From the NCBI GenBank assembly GCA_002205965.3, contig NADL03000010.1, positions 1 to 64,000 on the forward strand: DNA of 64,000 nt. The letters are read 5' to 3'. The position numbers and the translations under genes were made by a program. The DNA comes from Kappaphycus alvarezii. Taxonomy: Eukaryota > Rhodophyta > Florideophyceae > Gigartinales > Solieriaceae. Under the pieces are notes generated by a model. The model ran no database searches. It was not told the DNA's origin and was given only the letters and a program-made list of their open reading frames with translations. Shown one piece after another: positions 41,384 through 51,989 of the stretch; the first letter of the stretch is position 1, and every line of letters begins with the position of its first letter.

Positions 41384-42987
41384 AAATAAATTACTTACCG
41401 CATACCAACAAATTATTTTGCATTTGTCCATTGAAAAATTTAAGTTGAGCTTTTGGCGATTTATGCTGCATTTCTTGTGGCATATTGTGATCCTTGAATA
41501 CATAGGTAGGCCTTAAGGGTTAGTAACAGCATCATTTTACAGTATCATCGATCAGAACTTCTGTAACTAGGTTCGAGTCGAATTATTTTTTTCGTCTTCT
41601 GATGCATTAAGTTTGCAATCATCAAACTGTGTAATTTAAACCCCACTGACATTAAAAGATCCGGAGTGTGTACTATCATATTAAGCTGGTAAAATTTTTT
41701 AAGTTCGTGAATAAATGCTGCCTTAATTTATGCGGTCCAGTAATAAGATTCACCAAAACCAACTTCACTAAAAGCAGTAAAAATGACACTCCGGAAGACA
41801 TAAAAATAATTGAGAAATATAAAACACACATTTATACCAAGAAAAAAAATGTATTATCCAAATATGACTGCCATTTAGAATTCGCATTGGCGATACCATA
41901 TGATGCAGCCAAAAATAACCAATGAAAGGGGTTTCCGCACATTCTCGAGAGGCCTTACATAAACATCTCGTAGTTCTTATTCTGATTGCAGAAATGCCGA
42001 CTTGACAAAAACTTTTGACAAATTCCTTGTTTATATTGTTGCTATTGATAAATAATTCTAATTTTCATGGAATAACAAGATTCAGAATCAGTTTTAAAAT
42101 TTTTTATCCTCTTTTCCGTTTCCGTATGGTTATATATTTTGCTTCCTATTGGAAATAATATTTACCATTATCCAAAATTTTTTGTATAAAAATGACTTGG
42201 TATTACATTCGTATCGGGAGGAATTTTGGAGAGTTTGTTTTGAGCAAGTACTGAGGAAATTATTTTCTTCAGTGCTGTATGCATTAAAAATAATATGAGA
42301 TTGAAGTCCGGATACATGATAGAGTATAAATTCCTTAGATCATGACAAACCTCTAGACCTTTTGTTCGGACGACTTCAATTCCGTTCCGTAGCAACTAAA
42401 TTTCATGAGCGTCAATTACATCATATTATTCCTTTCGAATTTGGACTAAATGTTCAGGATTAATGTAATTCTTTTCTGAATCTATTAGAAAGTGTTCGGG
42501 AGAGAACTGCTCATAAAAATCTGACGTGTTTTCATTATTCTAAAATCCAATCTTATCCATTCGAGAAAGTAACTAATTTTATGAATTTCGGGTATATATC
42601 TTCATCATCACATTTTTCTTAATTTAATATTTCCATTTCGTTAATACCCAGTTACGTAATGTTACAGAAAATTTAATTCACAGAATTACCAATAGATTGG
42701 TCCATTAAATCATTTGCTTTTTTTATTTGGTATGAAAGTTTATTTGATGAAGCAGAATGGCGTAAATATTCTATAGCTGCAATAACCCTTCGCTTGACCC
42801 AGGTAATGTAACGGTTAGAGATATTTTACCGAATTTTAGTATTGTTTTAGGAGATGATCATAATCCTCTTTTGATTTGGCAAATATAAATATTCCCAAAG
42901 TATCACCAACATTGAAAGGTATATCGTTCACTGACTTCGATTTAGGTATAATATTTAATTTACTTTTAAATGAGTTCATTATGCGCA
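41384..42987. other. No certain gene; AT-rich
   Basis: A plus-strand ORF at 41668-41925 and a minus-strand one at 42395-42168 have no motif. The latter lies downstream of the copia-like integrase remnant and could be its eroded RT, but no RT motif is visible. Confidence 0.35.
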
Positions 42988-43472
42988 TCACGTAAATCGT
43001 TTGTAAGCTCGAGGCCCAGAATTATCGATAGGTCTTAGTTTGGTCTGTAGCAAGTTCGTAAGAAGAAACAACATCATTACCACATAAATCATTTGATATC
43101 TGAAACATTTGAGCAATACGCATGGTTTCAGTTGTAGAGGCGTCATAGAATTTTGAACCAATATAAATGTCCGTAAAGTTTCGTGTTTCGACCCAATTGA
43201 ATTTTTTATGTCAGCGGGAGCCAATAGGACAAAAATCCCTTTTCTTTCAAGACAAAATTTGAAAATATCAAAGTCAAATGCCTGGTCTCCCATAATACTA
43301 CAGGGGGCCAAAATGGCGATTTCCATAGAGTTTCGAAGGAATTAATACAATCTTCCATTTTTAAGGAGGATCCTATCCTTCTAACAGAAAACCTGGTAAC
43401 TGAGTCTATAACATGAAAACATCTAGAATTTCCACAAAAAATGATCCACACAGACCAATTTATTAAAGACAT
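42988..43472 (-). pseudogene. Copia-like integrase core, decayed
   Basis: Two overlapping minus-strand frames (43472-43206 and 43326-42988) combine to an integrase core: FHVIDSVTRFSVRRI and INSFETLWKSPFWPP in the first, MGDQAFDFDIFKFCLERKGI and SIGSKHETLRTFI in the second. They match HIVDEGTRFSAARFL, ECWASIYTGLP, TDRGSAFGQKF and GIGERYHEPLRTTF in the integrase at 16918-18114, so the triad Asp, Asp, Glu is recognisable. One frameshift near 43270 breaks it. No LTRs found. Confidence 0.65.
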
Positions 43473-44321
43473 GAGATATTGAACTTATGTATACTGCCCG
43501 GGGATGAGGTAGCTTTTGGTGATATCACAAAAATTGCATCAATCAATAATGTTGATAAATGTTTTTTTGCATTTATCTTCCCGTATAGAAGTTCGCTGTA
43601 ATAATAATTTTATGTCATCATAATTTGAATGATCACATACATGTTTGTGGACCTTATTAGTTATTATATTTTTCCCAACCCAAGATTTTTTCGGTGCATT
43701 GATATTATTGGAACAAATTGCAGATAAGAATTAATTTCCAAATCCATCAGAGTATTTTACTAATTTGCTCACCGTTACATATCAATGTACCGGTGAACAA
43801 TTAATAATGGTGCTGATGGTCCACCAACGTAATAGAATCGATTAAATTCTCGGTTGACATAAATTCGGTACGATTGTCCTTCAAATGAATAATAATTAGA
43901 TATTCTTGTGATATTTCTTCCAATAACCCATTCTGATGGTCCACTAATAATTAAGGCCTGGTTTTAACTTCATTTCCATTGTCAGAAATAGCTGGTAAAT
44001 ATAACGAACCGAGCATTTTCCTTTCTCATGTGAATAGGCGCTATTTCATTATTTTAGATGGTGCATCTCGTACAGAATCAGGGAGATGATTCAGAGTTCG
44101 GTACCAATCAGTGGTGATACATTTAGAAAGAGTTCTTAGCTCGATAGTACCCATCCCTCTGTATGTAGCTCCATCGTCAAGCAGTGGACCTGGATAGAAC
44201 TCGCTCGATGGGGAATCAGGTACTGTTTTAGCTATGTAAAATTTTACGGAATCAGGTACTTTTTTATGTTTTAAAAATTCTGTGTTTTAATTTTTAGAAA
44301 ACGAACCCATACAATAATATT

Positions 44322-45166
44322 TCAAATCCTTGCACTTATCTTTTTCGTAGGCCCAAGTCCAATTTCTCCACACCAGCTACAAGCATATTTGCCCTCAGTG
44401 CAACAAGTTCTTCGGGGGTAGTTTATGCTTGATATTTTCCCCAGATGGTTTCTTTTCATTAAATAAAATATTTCATTGATTTGATGATATATATTTTTGC
44501 GAATTTCCACGGATTTGGCTCCAGTTTTGAGGCTTATCACATGCCCGAATAATTGATGATATTTCCGAATATTTAATTAGTTCGAGAATTTTTCCCTTCG
44601 CTATATTTTCTTCTTCATTATACTTTGTAGAAGCTGCACCCAGTGTAGATACGAGCTGCTTGGAATCAATTTTCGAAGTTTCGAACAGCGAAAATGATAC
44701 CAGTGATGCAGATAATTTCGAAGAACCAGTAGAAGGATGGAATATGGGAATTTGGTGCATGAAATGGTGATTCGAATTTGAAAATTTTGAAAGACTCACT
44801 ATCGCTGAGTGATGTGTAATAGATCGAGAAGTATTTGAAATGAATCTCTAAAATTGATGATAGAGGACCTGCCCCATGAATAGCGTTAGAAATCGTTAGT
44901 GCACCATTTTCAGACTGAATTTCTGCGTCTGTAATTTTCTTGCAAATGCCAAGAGCTCTTCCATATAATTGGGATTGAGAAACTGGACATTGTACTGCTT
45001 TGGGAACCCTACTATAATTTGATCGGCAGTAAATCATTGACAGATTTCTATTTTTGAACAGCATCAAAATAATTTTCTTGACAACCTTTACCATCGTCCA
45101 TGGAACTCTCCGGAGATCCCAAGAGAATTTCAGCCCTGAAAGGAGATCAGTGCGATCTGGGCCCAT
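44322..45166 (-). pseudogene. Coding remnants upstream of the copia-like integrase
   Basis: Three overlapping minus-strand frames (45166-44666, 44799-44473, 44540-44322) have protein-like composition and lie where Gag and protease of the integrase remnant should be. I see SYGRA-like and GAASTKYNEEENIAKGKILE blocks but no knuckle or D-T-G site. Assignment to the same element is by position only. Confidence 0.35.
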
Positions 45167-46341
45167 AAACGTAAAAGTTAAATGAAATGCGTAGACTATA
45201 AATAGATAGTTCCAAATAAATGAATAATAAAATTACCTGAATAGAATTGAGAATAATAATAATAATAATAAAACTAGTACTTATTGATAGCTGATCGACG
45301 GGGATATTTCAATGGCCCGGGGTTACCAAATTTTCTAACATCCCAAGACTACACATACTGCAGATTAGAGAAGAAAATGTACAAAGATTTTTCTAATAGG
45401 ATAGTGATTTTTATGGACTACATTAATGTTCAGTAATAATTATAGAATAATTCTCCAGGGGAGCATTAGTCTAAATAATAATTTCTGGTAATATAATCGC
45501 AGTAATTTTAATTGGCCAATTTAAAAACCAATCGACACACAAAAAAATGCTTCACGTGTAATATAGAATAAAAATGAGCGAGTGAAAACAGATTAAATGA
45601 ATTTTCGATGATTCACAGGAAATGAAAGTTCTGGGCCTCTTGTAAAATATTGTTTCAGAATTCTTCATCACTGTATTCTATGTGGAAAACAGGTTAAAGG
45701 GGGAAAAGGGGGTGTCGTTGTTGAGATGTACGGATTGGCTGGAACCATTTGGAGTTGCAAATCTGCATTATACTAATGCCATACAGTAAAGTATGTCGTA
45801 TTAAATACATCTACCGATGGTCAACAGGTTAAATAGTTTTGCAATTCTTGTAAATAGTTTTTCAATTTTCACAGAAGAATAATGGAAATCATGAAAATAT
45901 GCCAGTAAATATTAGACGATCTTCGAGAAAACTTGCCTCTCTTGTTCTGTTTTTCGAGATAATGTTTGTATACAGAAGTTCTGGAGAAACCCTAAAATTC
46001 ATCCTTCATCAGGCATTCCTTTTTTTGGGTTGGACCAAAAAAGGCGACCACACCATCCCCAAGGAAATCTTGCAATCTATGGGTCAACGCCTGTCCAAAG
46101 CAATAAGCTTTTTTCTTTTATGCAACTTTTGTTTCCTCAAGCCCTAACCCCACATTAAGCTCTCAAAACTGTACTGCTACATAAGGTCAGATGTGTTCTG
46201 GTCGCTTTCACCACCCGCACTCTCGGTAGGAGGCACAGAAGTGTGCTCTCTAACGTTAGATTTGGTCGGATCCGCCGTTATTTGGGTTACGGAACAGGAT
46301 GCTAAGAGTGCAGTATTTATCCGTAGTCCTGAACAGGAAGC
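45167..46341. other. No gene seen; AAT microsatellite
   Basis: A short (AAT)n run at about 45250-45272. Otherwise AT-rich with short ORFs, the longest (45899-46147, plus) without a motif. Confidence 0.4.
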
Positions 46342-46635
46342 TTAATTGGGCCATGATATATGTGAAACTCTTCTATAACAATCCGCCGTCTTTGGTGTTG
46401 ATTCTAACGTTTCCTGCATGCTGGCAAGATAACCAGCTTCTTTGTTGTGCCTATTCACGATAGACTCTAGGGTACCCAGTATCGACCTCCAAAGGACATA
46501 TCTTTGATCTGAACCTATATACCACTCATGATGAATCAAACGCCTGGGTTCTCCCTTGGGCAATCGATACCAGTATAACTCTTCGATCCACGGCGACGGC
46601 CTGGTTAATCGCAAGTGTGATTCGTGACAGAGCAA
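46342..46635 (-). CDS. Hypothetical ORF fragment
   Basis: About 98 codons with convincing amino-acid composition (PWIEELYWYRLPKGEPRRLI, SILGTLESIVNRHNKEAGYL) but without a known motif and without an ATG at the front. Probably an eroded gene or retroelement piece. Confidence 0.3.
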   Translation of the reverse strand: MLCHESHLRLTRPSPWIEELYWYRLPKGEPRRLIHHEWYIGSDQRYVLWRSILGTLESIVNRHNKEAGYLASMQETLESTPKTADCYRRVSHISWPN

Positions 46636-46847
46636 TGGTCATGATGACCAAGTCATTTTTGTGGGTATATACCTCGGTCTCGCATCAAGACACTCCATCG
46701 CTGAATCTCGACGGCAAGGGGAACACAAGACTTGCCCTGATGTCAGAACTACCGGCGCTACTGAGGGAACTCTTTCCGATATTTCTTTTGCGAACCGAGT
46801 GGCACCTTCACGTACAGGAATGTGACCCCTGAACCTTTAATGGATTT

Positions 46848-46945
46848 TGATGCACGCTGCAGCAACCGTCATACCCAATGCGGCCTGATTGGTGGCTTGC
46901 CTTAAGGTGGCCTTCTTAAGAGTGTAGCTACTCCCCTATTACTGT
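46848..46945 (+). pseudogene. Tail of an RLE non-LTR element, copy 5 (opposite orientation)
   Basis: The reverse complement contains CAGGCCGCATTGGGTATGAC...GCTGCAGCGTGC and CACAGTAATAGGGGAG, matching copy 2 at 35665-35745 (CAGGCCGCATTGGACATGAC...). It is the only copy with the coding strand on plus. Confidence 0.65.
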
Positions 46946-46977
46946 GCTGGAATGCCCCTTTGAGTCTATTTTGGTTG

Positions 46978-47095
46978 TGTGAAGGGAAGGCTTGGGTGTT
47001 TCACTCTTGGAAGATATGTTCGACTGTTGGTTGGAGTACGTCTTGATAAAGCCGAATATATCTTCCAAGAATAAAGCACCTAAACCTTCCCCACA
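46978..47095. repeat. Inverted pair of motif M1
   Basis: Plus copy at about 46980-47025 (TTTCACTCTTGGAAGATATG) and minus copy at about 47052-47095 (ATATATCTTCCAAGAATAAA) face each other across about 30 bases. This suggests M1 can act as the terminal part of a small inverted-repeat element. Confidence 0.65.
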
Positions 47096-47230
47096 TTTTG
47101 AGGAGTCTTGAGGCTAATCAGGCTGGCAAGATACAACAATATCAAGGTCTTTATCGGGATTAGCAGGCAGATGCAGAAAAGTCCCCTGTGAATATCTACA
47201 GTGGGAGGTTCCCAGGAGCATCCTCCCCCA

Positions 47231-48120
47231 TCACAGAGGTATCACGGCCAGTCCCTTGCTATGCTCTACATTATTGCTGTAGTGTAAAGGCGTCCCTCCT
47301 TCAGAGGCACGCAATGTTGCTGGACACGTTCGACGTCGCTTGTTTATTGACTTAGCTAATAGCTGCTGTACAGAGTAGTTGCTGAAACGCTCAGATAGTC
47401 GTGGTACCACTATCCCAACATCGTTAGATTGACCATTCTTAAGTAACGAACCTTTACTCAACTGGTTGAAAACCAATCCTGGTCCCTGCATGTTAACCGA
47501 AATGGTCTCGAACATGACGTATATTCATTTTCTCGCCTGCCTTGACCCGTCGATGTAGCACGGGGTCATGGAAGCGCAGACCCGTTTTCTCCTTTCCTTC
47601 TCTCCAAACTCCCTTTAGATTCCCCCCCCCCCGCTAGAAGTGTCAGACGACGAAGTAAACTACCCCATCATTCTTCTCTATTCATTTGCTGCAGAAGAGG
47701 CAGTTACTTGGCTTTGGTCATTTCTGTTTCGCAACAGAAAGAAGAAGACTTTCTGTACCGCAAATATTGTGAGGGCGTAGAATTCAAAATGTACAATGAA
47801 GTGGACATCTGCCAAAAGAGTGATTCTGACATACGAAAATCAAATGTTCGTTACGTAGCATTTACCGCACTTTCGGTCCTCGGGTGCAGGCAAGCGACAT
47901 TTTGCGCAACATAATCATTTCTCTGTACAATTCCGCGGTGAATCGACATTTAGAGCTCAAAATTCTTTCTAGACCTGATCAACTTCCTTCTATGGCACAG
48001 TTGACAGCCGCAATTGCACTATTATTACGGCCATCTAATGTTTGCATGCCGATCCAATCTTGTGTTTTGCCGGAAATACTCAATATTGGTCAATTTAGAT
48101 GAGAATCGCTGATGAACCAT
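47231..48120. other. Short hypothetical ORFs only
   Basis: Minus-strand ORF 47515-47231 (ATG start) and plus-strand ORFs 47708-47914 and 47884-48102 look weakly protein-like. The last follows an acceptor-like GGGTGCAG and could be an exon. None has a motif. Confidence 0.25.
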
Positions 48121-48589
48121 TCAGGGGGGTCTATTGGTTAAAGCCCCCATGTAAGAAACAACTAGAAGGTTGGTTTGTGAAGTGCATAATGGAGATAGTG
48201 ACTGACAGCGCGCAGAGGGAGATAGTGCTACTACAGCATTCGCGAAAGAAGTTTAATGCATTCAGTATCTACTGATAGGTTCACGCGAAGAAGCCGTTTC
48301 GGGACCAGCCATTTGACTTTCATCAATTTGTGGAATCGAAGACTCAAACAGTCATTCGTTGGTGGCAGGGTAACAGCCTTGTTCTGTGTCTTCTTTCAAT
48401 TAATATTTTAATATCAGCACGTGTTCTGGACAGCCATCCAAGGAGTGCGTGACGTAATAAGATTGCAACTGACCTGATGTTGAACCTGATGTTGATGTCA
48501 AGACTAGGCGGCAGTGTACAAAGAAACCAGCACAAAAATGCGGCACAGTTCGTAAAATTTTTTGTGTTTGTAAAACAGGAAATTTGGGT

Positions 48590-48632
48590 TATTTTAATGT
48601 ATAGGTGTAGTCGGTTCGTATAATTGTAGTAC
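48590..48632 (+). repeat. Motif M4 copy
   Basis: GGAAATTTGGGTTATTTTAA followed by TGTATAGGTGTAGTCGGTTC, as in 33285-33330 (plus) and 36727-36790 (minus). Confidence 0.6.
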
Positions 48633-48881
48633 CGCACCGACTTTACTGAGGTAAATAGCAATGAATGCCGCACCGCTCGCAACGGACTGTAGTAGCATGC
48701 CATGACTGGGGTCTTCCTCTCTTCAAATAGTATTGCCCTGTGCCATCTTCGGCAATGCCTGCACAGCAATTACATCTTGAGACCTGACATCAAACTTTAT
48801 GAATTGCAATCGCAGCAGTTTAGCCTCCGATTCGGTTTCCAACCTATGACGCACGTCAAGGATGTTTATTGGCTTCACACC

Positions 48882-48923
48882 TACAGTACAGTACAGTACA
48901 GTACAGTACAGTACAGTACAGTA
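48882..48923. repeat. (TACAG)n microsatellite
   Basis: About eight perfect 5-base units, followed 20 bases later by a G-rich run GGGGGGGCGGG (48940-48950). Confidence 0.95.
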
Positions 48924-49049
48924 ACATTACGGGTTCAGGGGGGGGGCGGGTTCGATTACTGTAATGGAATTGTTGGCTATATTACGGTACGATACTTTTT
49001 TTCTTCAATACCTACACAACAAAGGAACTGAAGATCTTCACGAGTTCCA

Positions 49050-49568
49050 ACGCACGAAAGTGCGAAAGTGTGCGCAGAGTTTAGAGATAAACTACGCAGG
49101 CAGGCCACAACAACGCACCCTTTGTATATGCTTTCTTCTTTCTTCTTCTTCGCAGTACTGCACCTAACCATAAATGATAGGGAAAAGACATGCAGACATA
49201 CCAGGGGGGTGGTTGACAACTACACTAAACGGATACAGGCGCGCAAGGACCTGACGGTTTGCATGCCTTGCAAGCAGAAACCGAACCGGTAATAAGTGGC
49301 AGAATTCATGCTGTGGGGAGGAACCTCAGCAAGCGGCAGCGAAAGTAGCGAGGCGGCGCAAGAACGCTATACCTTCGGGTCCTAAGGCGCCGTGGACATC
49401 GATACCAGCGGGAACAAGGAGGTTGAGTGCTTGGCAGGCATCGCCGAATTTGTGAATAATTGGCGAGTTCCATACGCAGACACAGTTTGAACTGAATATA
49501 TTCAACTGACCTACCGCCAAGTTGCTGTACGGTGTATGTATATGTATAATGCCCTCTGCAATTAACAT
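49050..49568 (-). pseudogene. Tail of an RLE non-LTR element, copy 6
   Basis: The minus strand reads HKFGDACQALNLLVPAGIDV then HGALGPEGIAFLRRLATFAA, the conserved tail after the endonuclease (compare FDIHGSAGPGTEA in copy 3). The segment at 49050-49110 (GATAAACTACGCAGGCAGGC) also matches 51995-52030 downstream of copy 7, so the two belong to one subfamily. Confidence 0.6.
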
Positions 49569-50084
49569 TTAGACAACGTAAGCTGCAAGTGTTTCTTGCA
49601 TACGGAAACGTTACTGCAGTCGATAGCAATGCTGATGCAATGCTTGGGGGATGGTCGCGTGAGCGCATTTTTGTGCTACATTGTTGGCACCAACAGAATA
49701 CAACCGCAGCTCTACCACACCGGGACAATCAAGGTCAATCATTGATGCGATGGCAGCAATTTTAGATTACAAATTTAGTTAGGCTCCCCTGCACATCACG
49801 ACGCGAATACAGCCACGGTATCTTTCAAAATCAAACCATCCCAAGCTTTCCCCTTTTCATCAAATAATATTACGTCGATTTTAGATATACGGAAAACTCT
49901 TGTTTTGAACCCATCGCAGATGATAATTACTGACATTGCAGTCTCTTATAGCTTTGGATAATTTGACGAATCGCAGAAATTCTTGGATGGCATAGTGTTC
50001 AAAATCATATCTCTATCATCAGGAAGCCGAGGTCTTTTGGCCGGCAACGCACCAGAAAATTCCTTTCTTCATGCCTCTCAACGA

Positions 50085-50090
50085 TATAAA
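50085..50090 (+). promoter_or_regulatory. TATA box of the secreted-protein ORF
   Basis: TATAAA lies 125 bases upstream of ATG 50215, in a C/T-rich leader. It is well placed for a core promoter with a transcription start near 50115. Confidence 0.45.
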
Positions 50091-50214
50091 AGCACTATAC
50101 GAGCTTCTGCCGACCAACTGCCCTCACTATCATTCGCGCCGTCGTCACTAACTTCTGATATCCTCTCTCTCTCACCAGTCTATCTCAAGTTCAACCTCTT
50201 GAAAACAGCTCCTC

Positions 50215-50457
50215 ATGGCTCTCAAGTTTTTGTTCTTCCTTCTGTCCTTTACAATGCTGGCCCTTCTTCAATCAATGTCTGTTGCTTCAGTACTCAGTGC
50301 ACCGCCATCACAAACAACGGCACAAAGCGTGCAGGGATGCCAAAAAGGCGTCGGAACCTCTCCCGGCCATGCCAATGTCGTGACTGGGTCTGTCCGAGAG
50401 ACTAAGTTTCCCACAGGAGGTAAACCACCGCCGTATCGTAAGTTGAACTCAAGCTGA
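50215..50457 (+). CDS. Small secreted protein, unknown family
   Basis: 80 codons, ATG to TGA. The first ~30 residues are a textbook signal peptide (MALKFLFFLLSFTMLALLQS) with a likely cleavage after a small-residue stretch (SVASVLSA). The mature part is short, Ser/Thr/Gly/Pro-rich, with a single Cys (VQGCQKGVGTSPGHAN) and a basic end. It has its own TATA box and an undisturbed frame amid decayed sequence, which makes it the best host-gene candidate. Codons CCGTATCGTAAGTTG near the end resemble a splice donor (CGTAAG), so a spliced longer product is possible. Confidence 0.5.
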   Translation: MALKFLFFLLSFTMLALLQSMSVASVLSAPPSQTTAQSVQGCQKGVGTSPGHANVVTGSVRETKFPTGGKPPPYRKLNSS

Positions 50458-51950
50458 GGATAGGATCCTAAGGACTAGGGAACGAATCTCGTTACAGGAT
50501 TGATGCTTTGTCAAAGCGATGGTTGGGGTGAACAGTGCGTATTTTCCTCGGGCGGAAGTGGCTCATGGAAGGCAGTGCTCATAGGCCGTACAAATTAATG
50601 TCTCGGAAAGAACAATCTTCTTACTTATTAAAGCTGACTGTGAGAATTACAATGTATTTGCCCAAGGGCGCAGTGGAACTTCCGCTTCTTCTTCCACCTT
50701 CCTGTAATTGAAAGGAAGATCCAGTCAGTGAACTCGGTGCACGATCAAAGGTTAATCTGCTGAACTGAGTACAAGAAATCAGTTGAGATCAGATTGCAGA
50801 TTTGGCACAGGAGCCCTGAGGATCGTTCGTATAGTGAGACTGCCGACTGTGTCATTGCCTGGTAAATCACCCTCATAGTGTGAATTGTCCGGGTCATGCA
50901 CCAACTTTCTAGTAGCTGCCACAGATAGCTCGACTGTAGGATACCCTTTGCACAACTGACAAGGAGCAGCTTAACGGCCACTCGGTCACCCAGAATCTAA
51001 TTCAGCATCTAGCTCTCCCAAAAGAAATTTGAATGTTGCCGCTCTGCACCGCTGGCAGTCAGGGCCCATTAGTGCACAGCACCTAACTTTCCCAACGGAA
51101 ATTTCAGGTGTACCGCTTGGCACCGCTGGCAGTCGAGACGCATTAGTGCACAGCTGGAGGATCGCAATATGTTAAATGCCTTACCATGCAAACAAGGCGC
51201 GTACTAGTATTCCTCCCTCCCCCAGAATACCCCCCGCTGTAATGAGCTATTTCAGCACATCACCACACAGTCATCTCTGGATAACAGACCGGGCATGGTG
51301 GACTGGTTCAGTGGCCAATTAACGCGATAGGCCACTTATCAAGCGACCCGTCTCGGGAAATAGCGGTCCTACATCTCTAATCAGTAAGGCACCCCAAATT
51401 TTTCCCCATGCGATGGTGCACTATACGTTGAAACGGCTGCACGAAACTGTCAAGAGTTGTTCGCGCAGCGTTGCGGGCCCTCTGACAGCAACCCGAAGGC
51501 TGCCATTTCCTTGCACTGGTCAGAAATGTAGAATCTAATGCCTCAAAACGGCATTTGTGTTCATTTGTGCTCAGTTGAGCCTCGAAACCCGGAACAGATG
51601 ATATACAAACATCGACACTATCCTCTGAGCTACTCCGTCAAGATCGCCGCGTATATCTGCATCAGACCCAATCCTCTCCGCCATTTGCAATACGCAACGA
51701 GTCAATGCTTAATCTAGCATATGTGAACACGATCGTTTCCACGTAATACACTAGTAGTTTCCTTTCCGAACGTGCAATAGAAGGTTGGGTTGGTTGCGCC
51801 TGCTGTACATCAATAAGCCCCGTCTGCCGCCATGAGAACGACCATTGGAACAGAGACATTAATTCAGTTTACCCGTTCAATATCTAGGTAGGTTCCACAT
51901 ACAAAGACATTTAACACCCTAGTTATGGTGTTAAATCTCTTTACCGTTAT
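50458..51950. repeat. Non-coding; tandem duplication and motif M3
   Basis: A diverged tandem duplication of about 73 bp occupies 51008-51080 and 51081-51153 (shared CACCGCTGGCAGTC and CATTAGTGCACAGC). M3 is at about 51353-51405 (GAAATAGCGG...AATCAGTAAGGCACCCC). No gene. Confidence 0.6.
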
Positions 51951-51989
51951 GTTGGTGTTAAATCTTTACGAGGTGAAAGGCACGAAATA

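Noticed and set aside
41565-41600. Possible tRNA: B-box-like GGTTCGAGTC followed by a T-run
   Set aside because: No A box, acceptor stem or cloverleaf could be built around it.
48882-48950. CRISPR-like or telomere-like repeat
   Set aside because: A plain 5-base microsatellite without spacers and not a known telomere unit.
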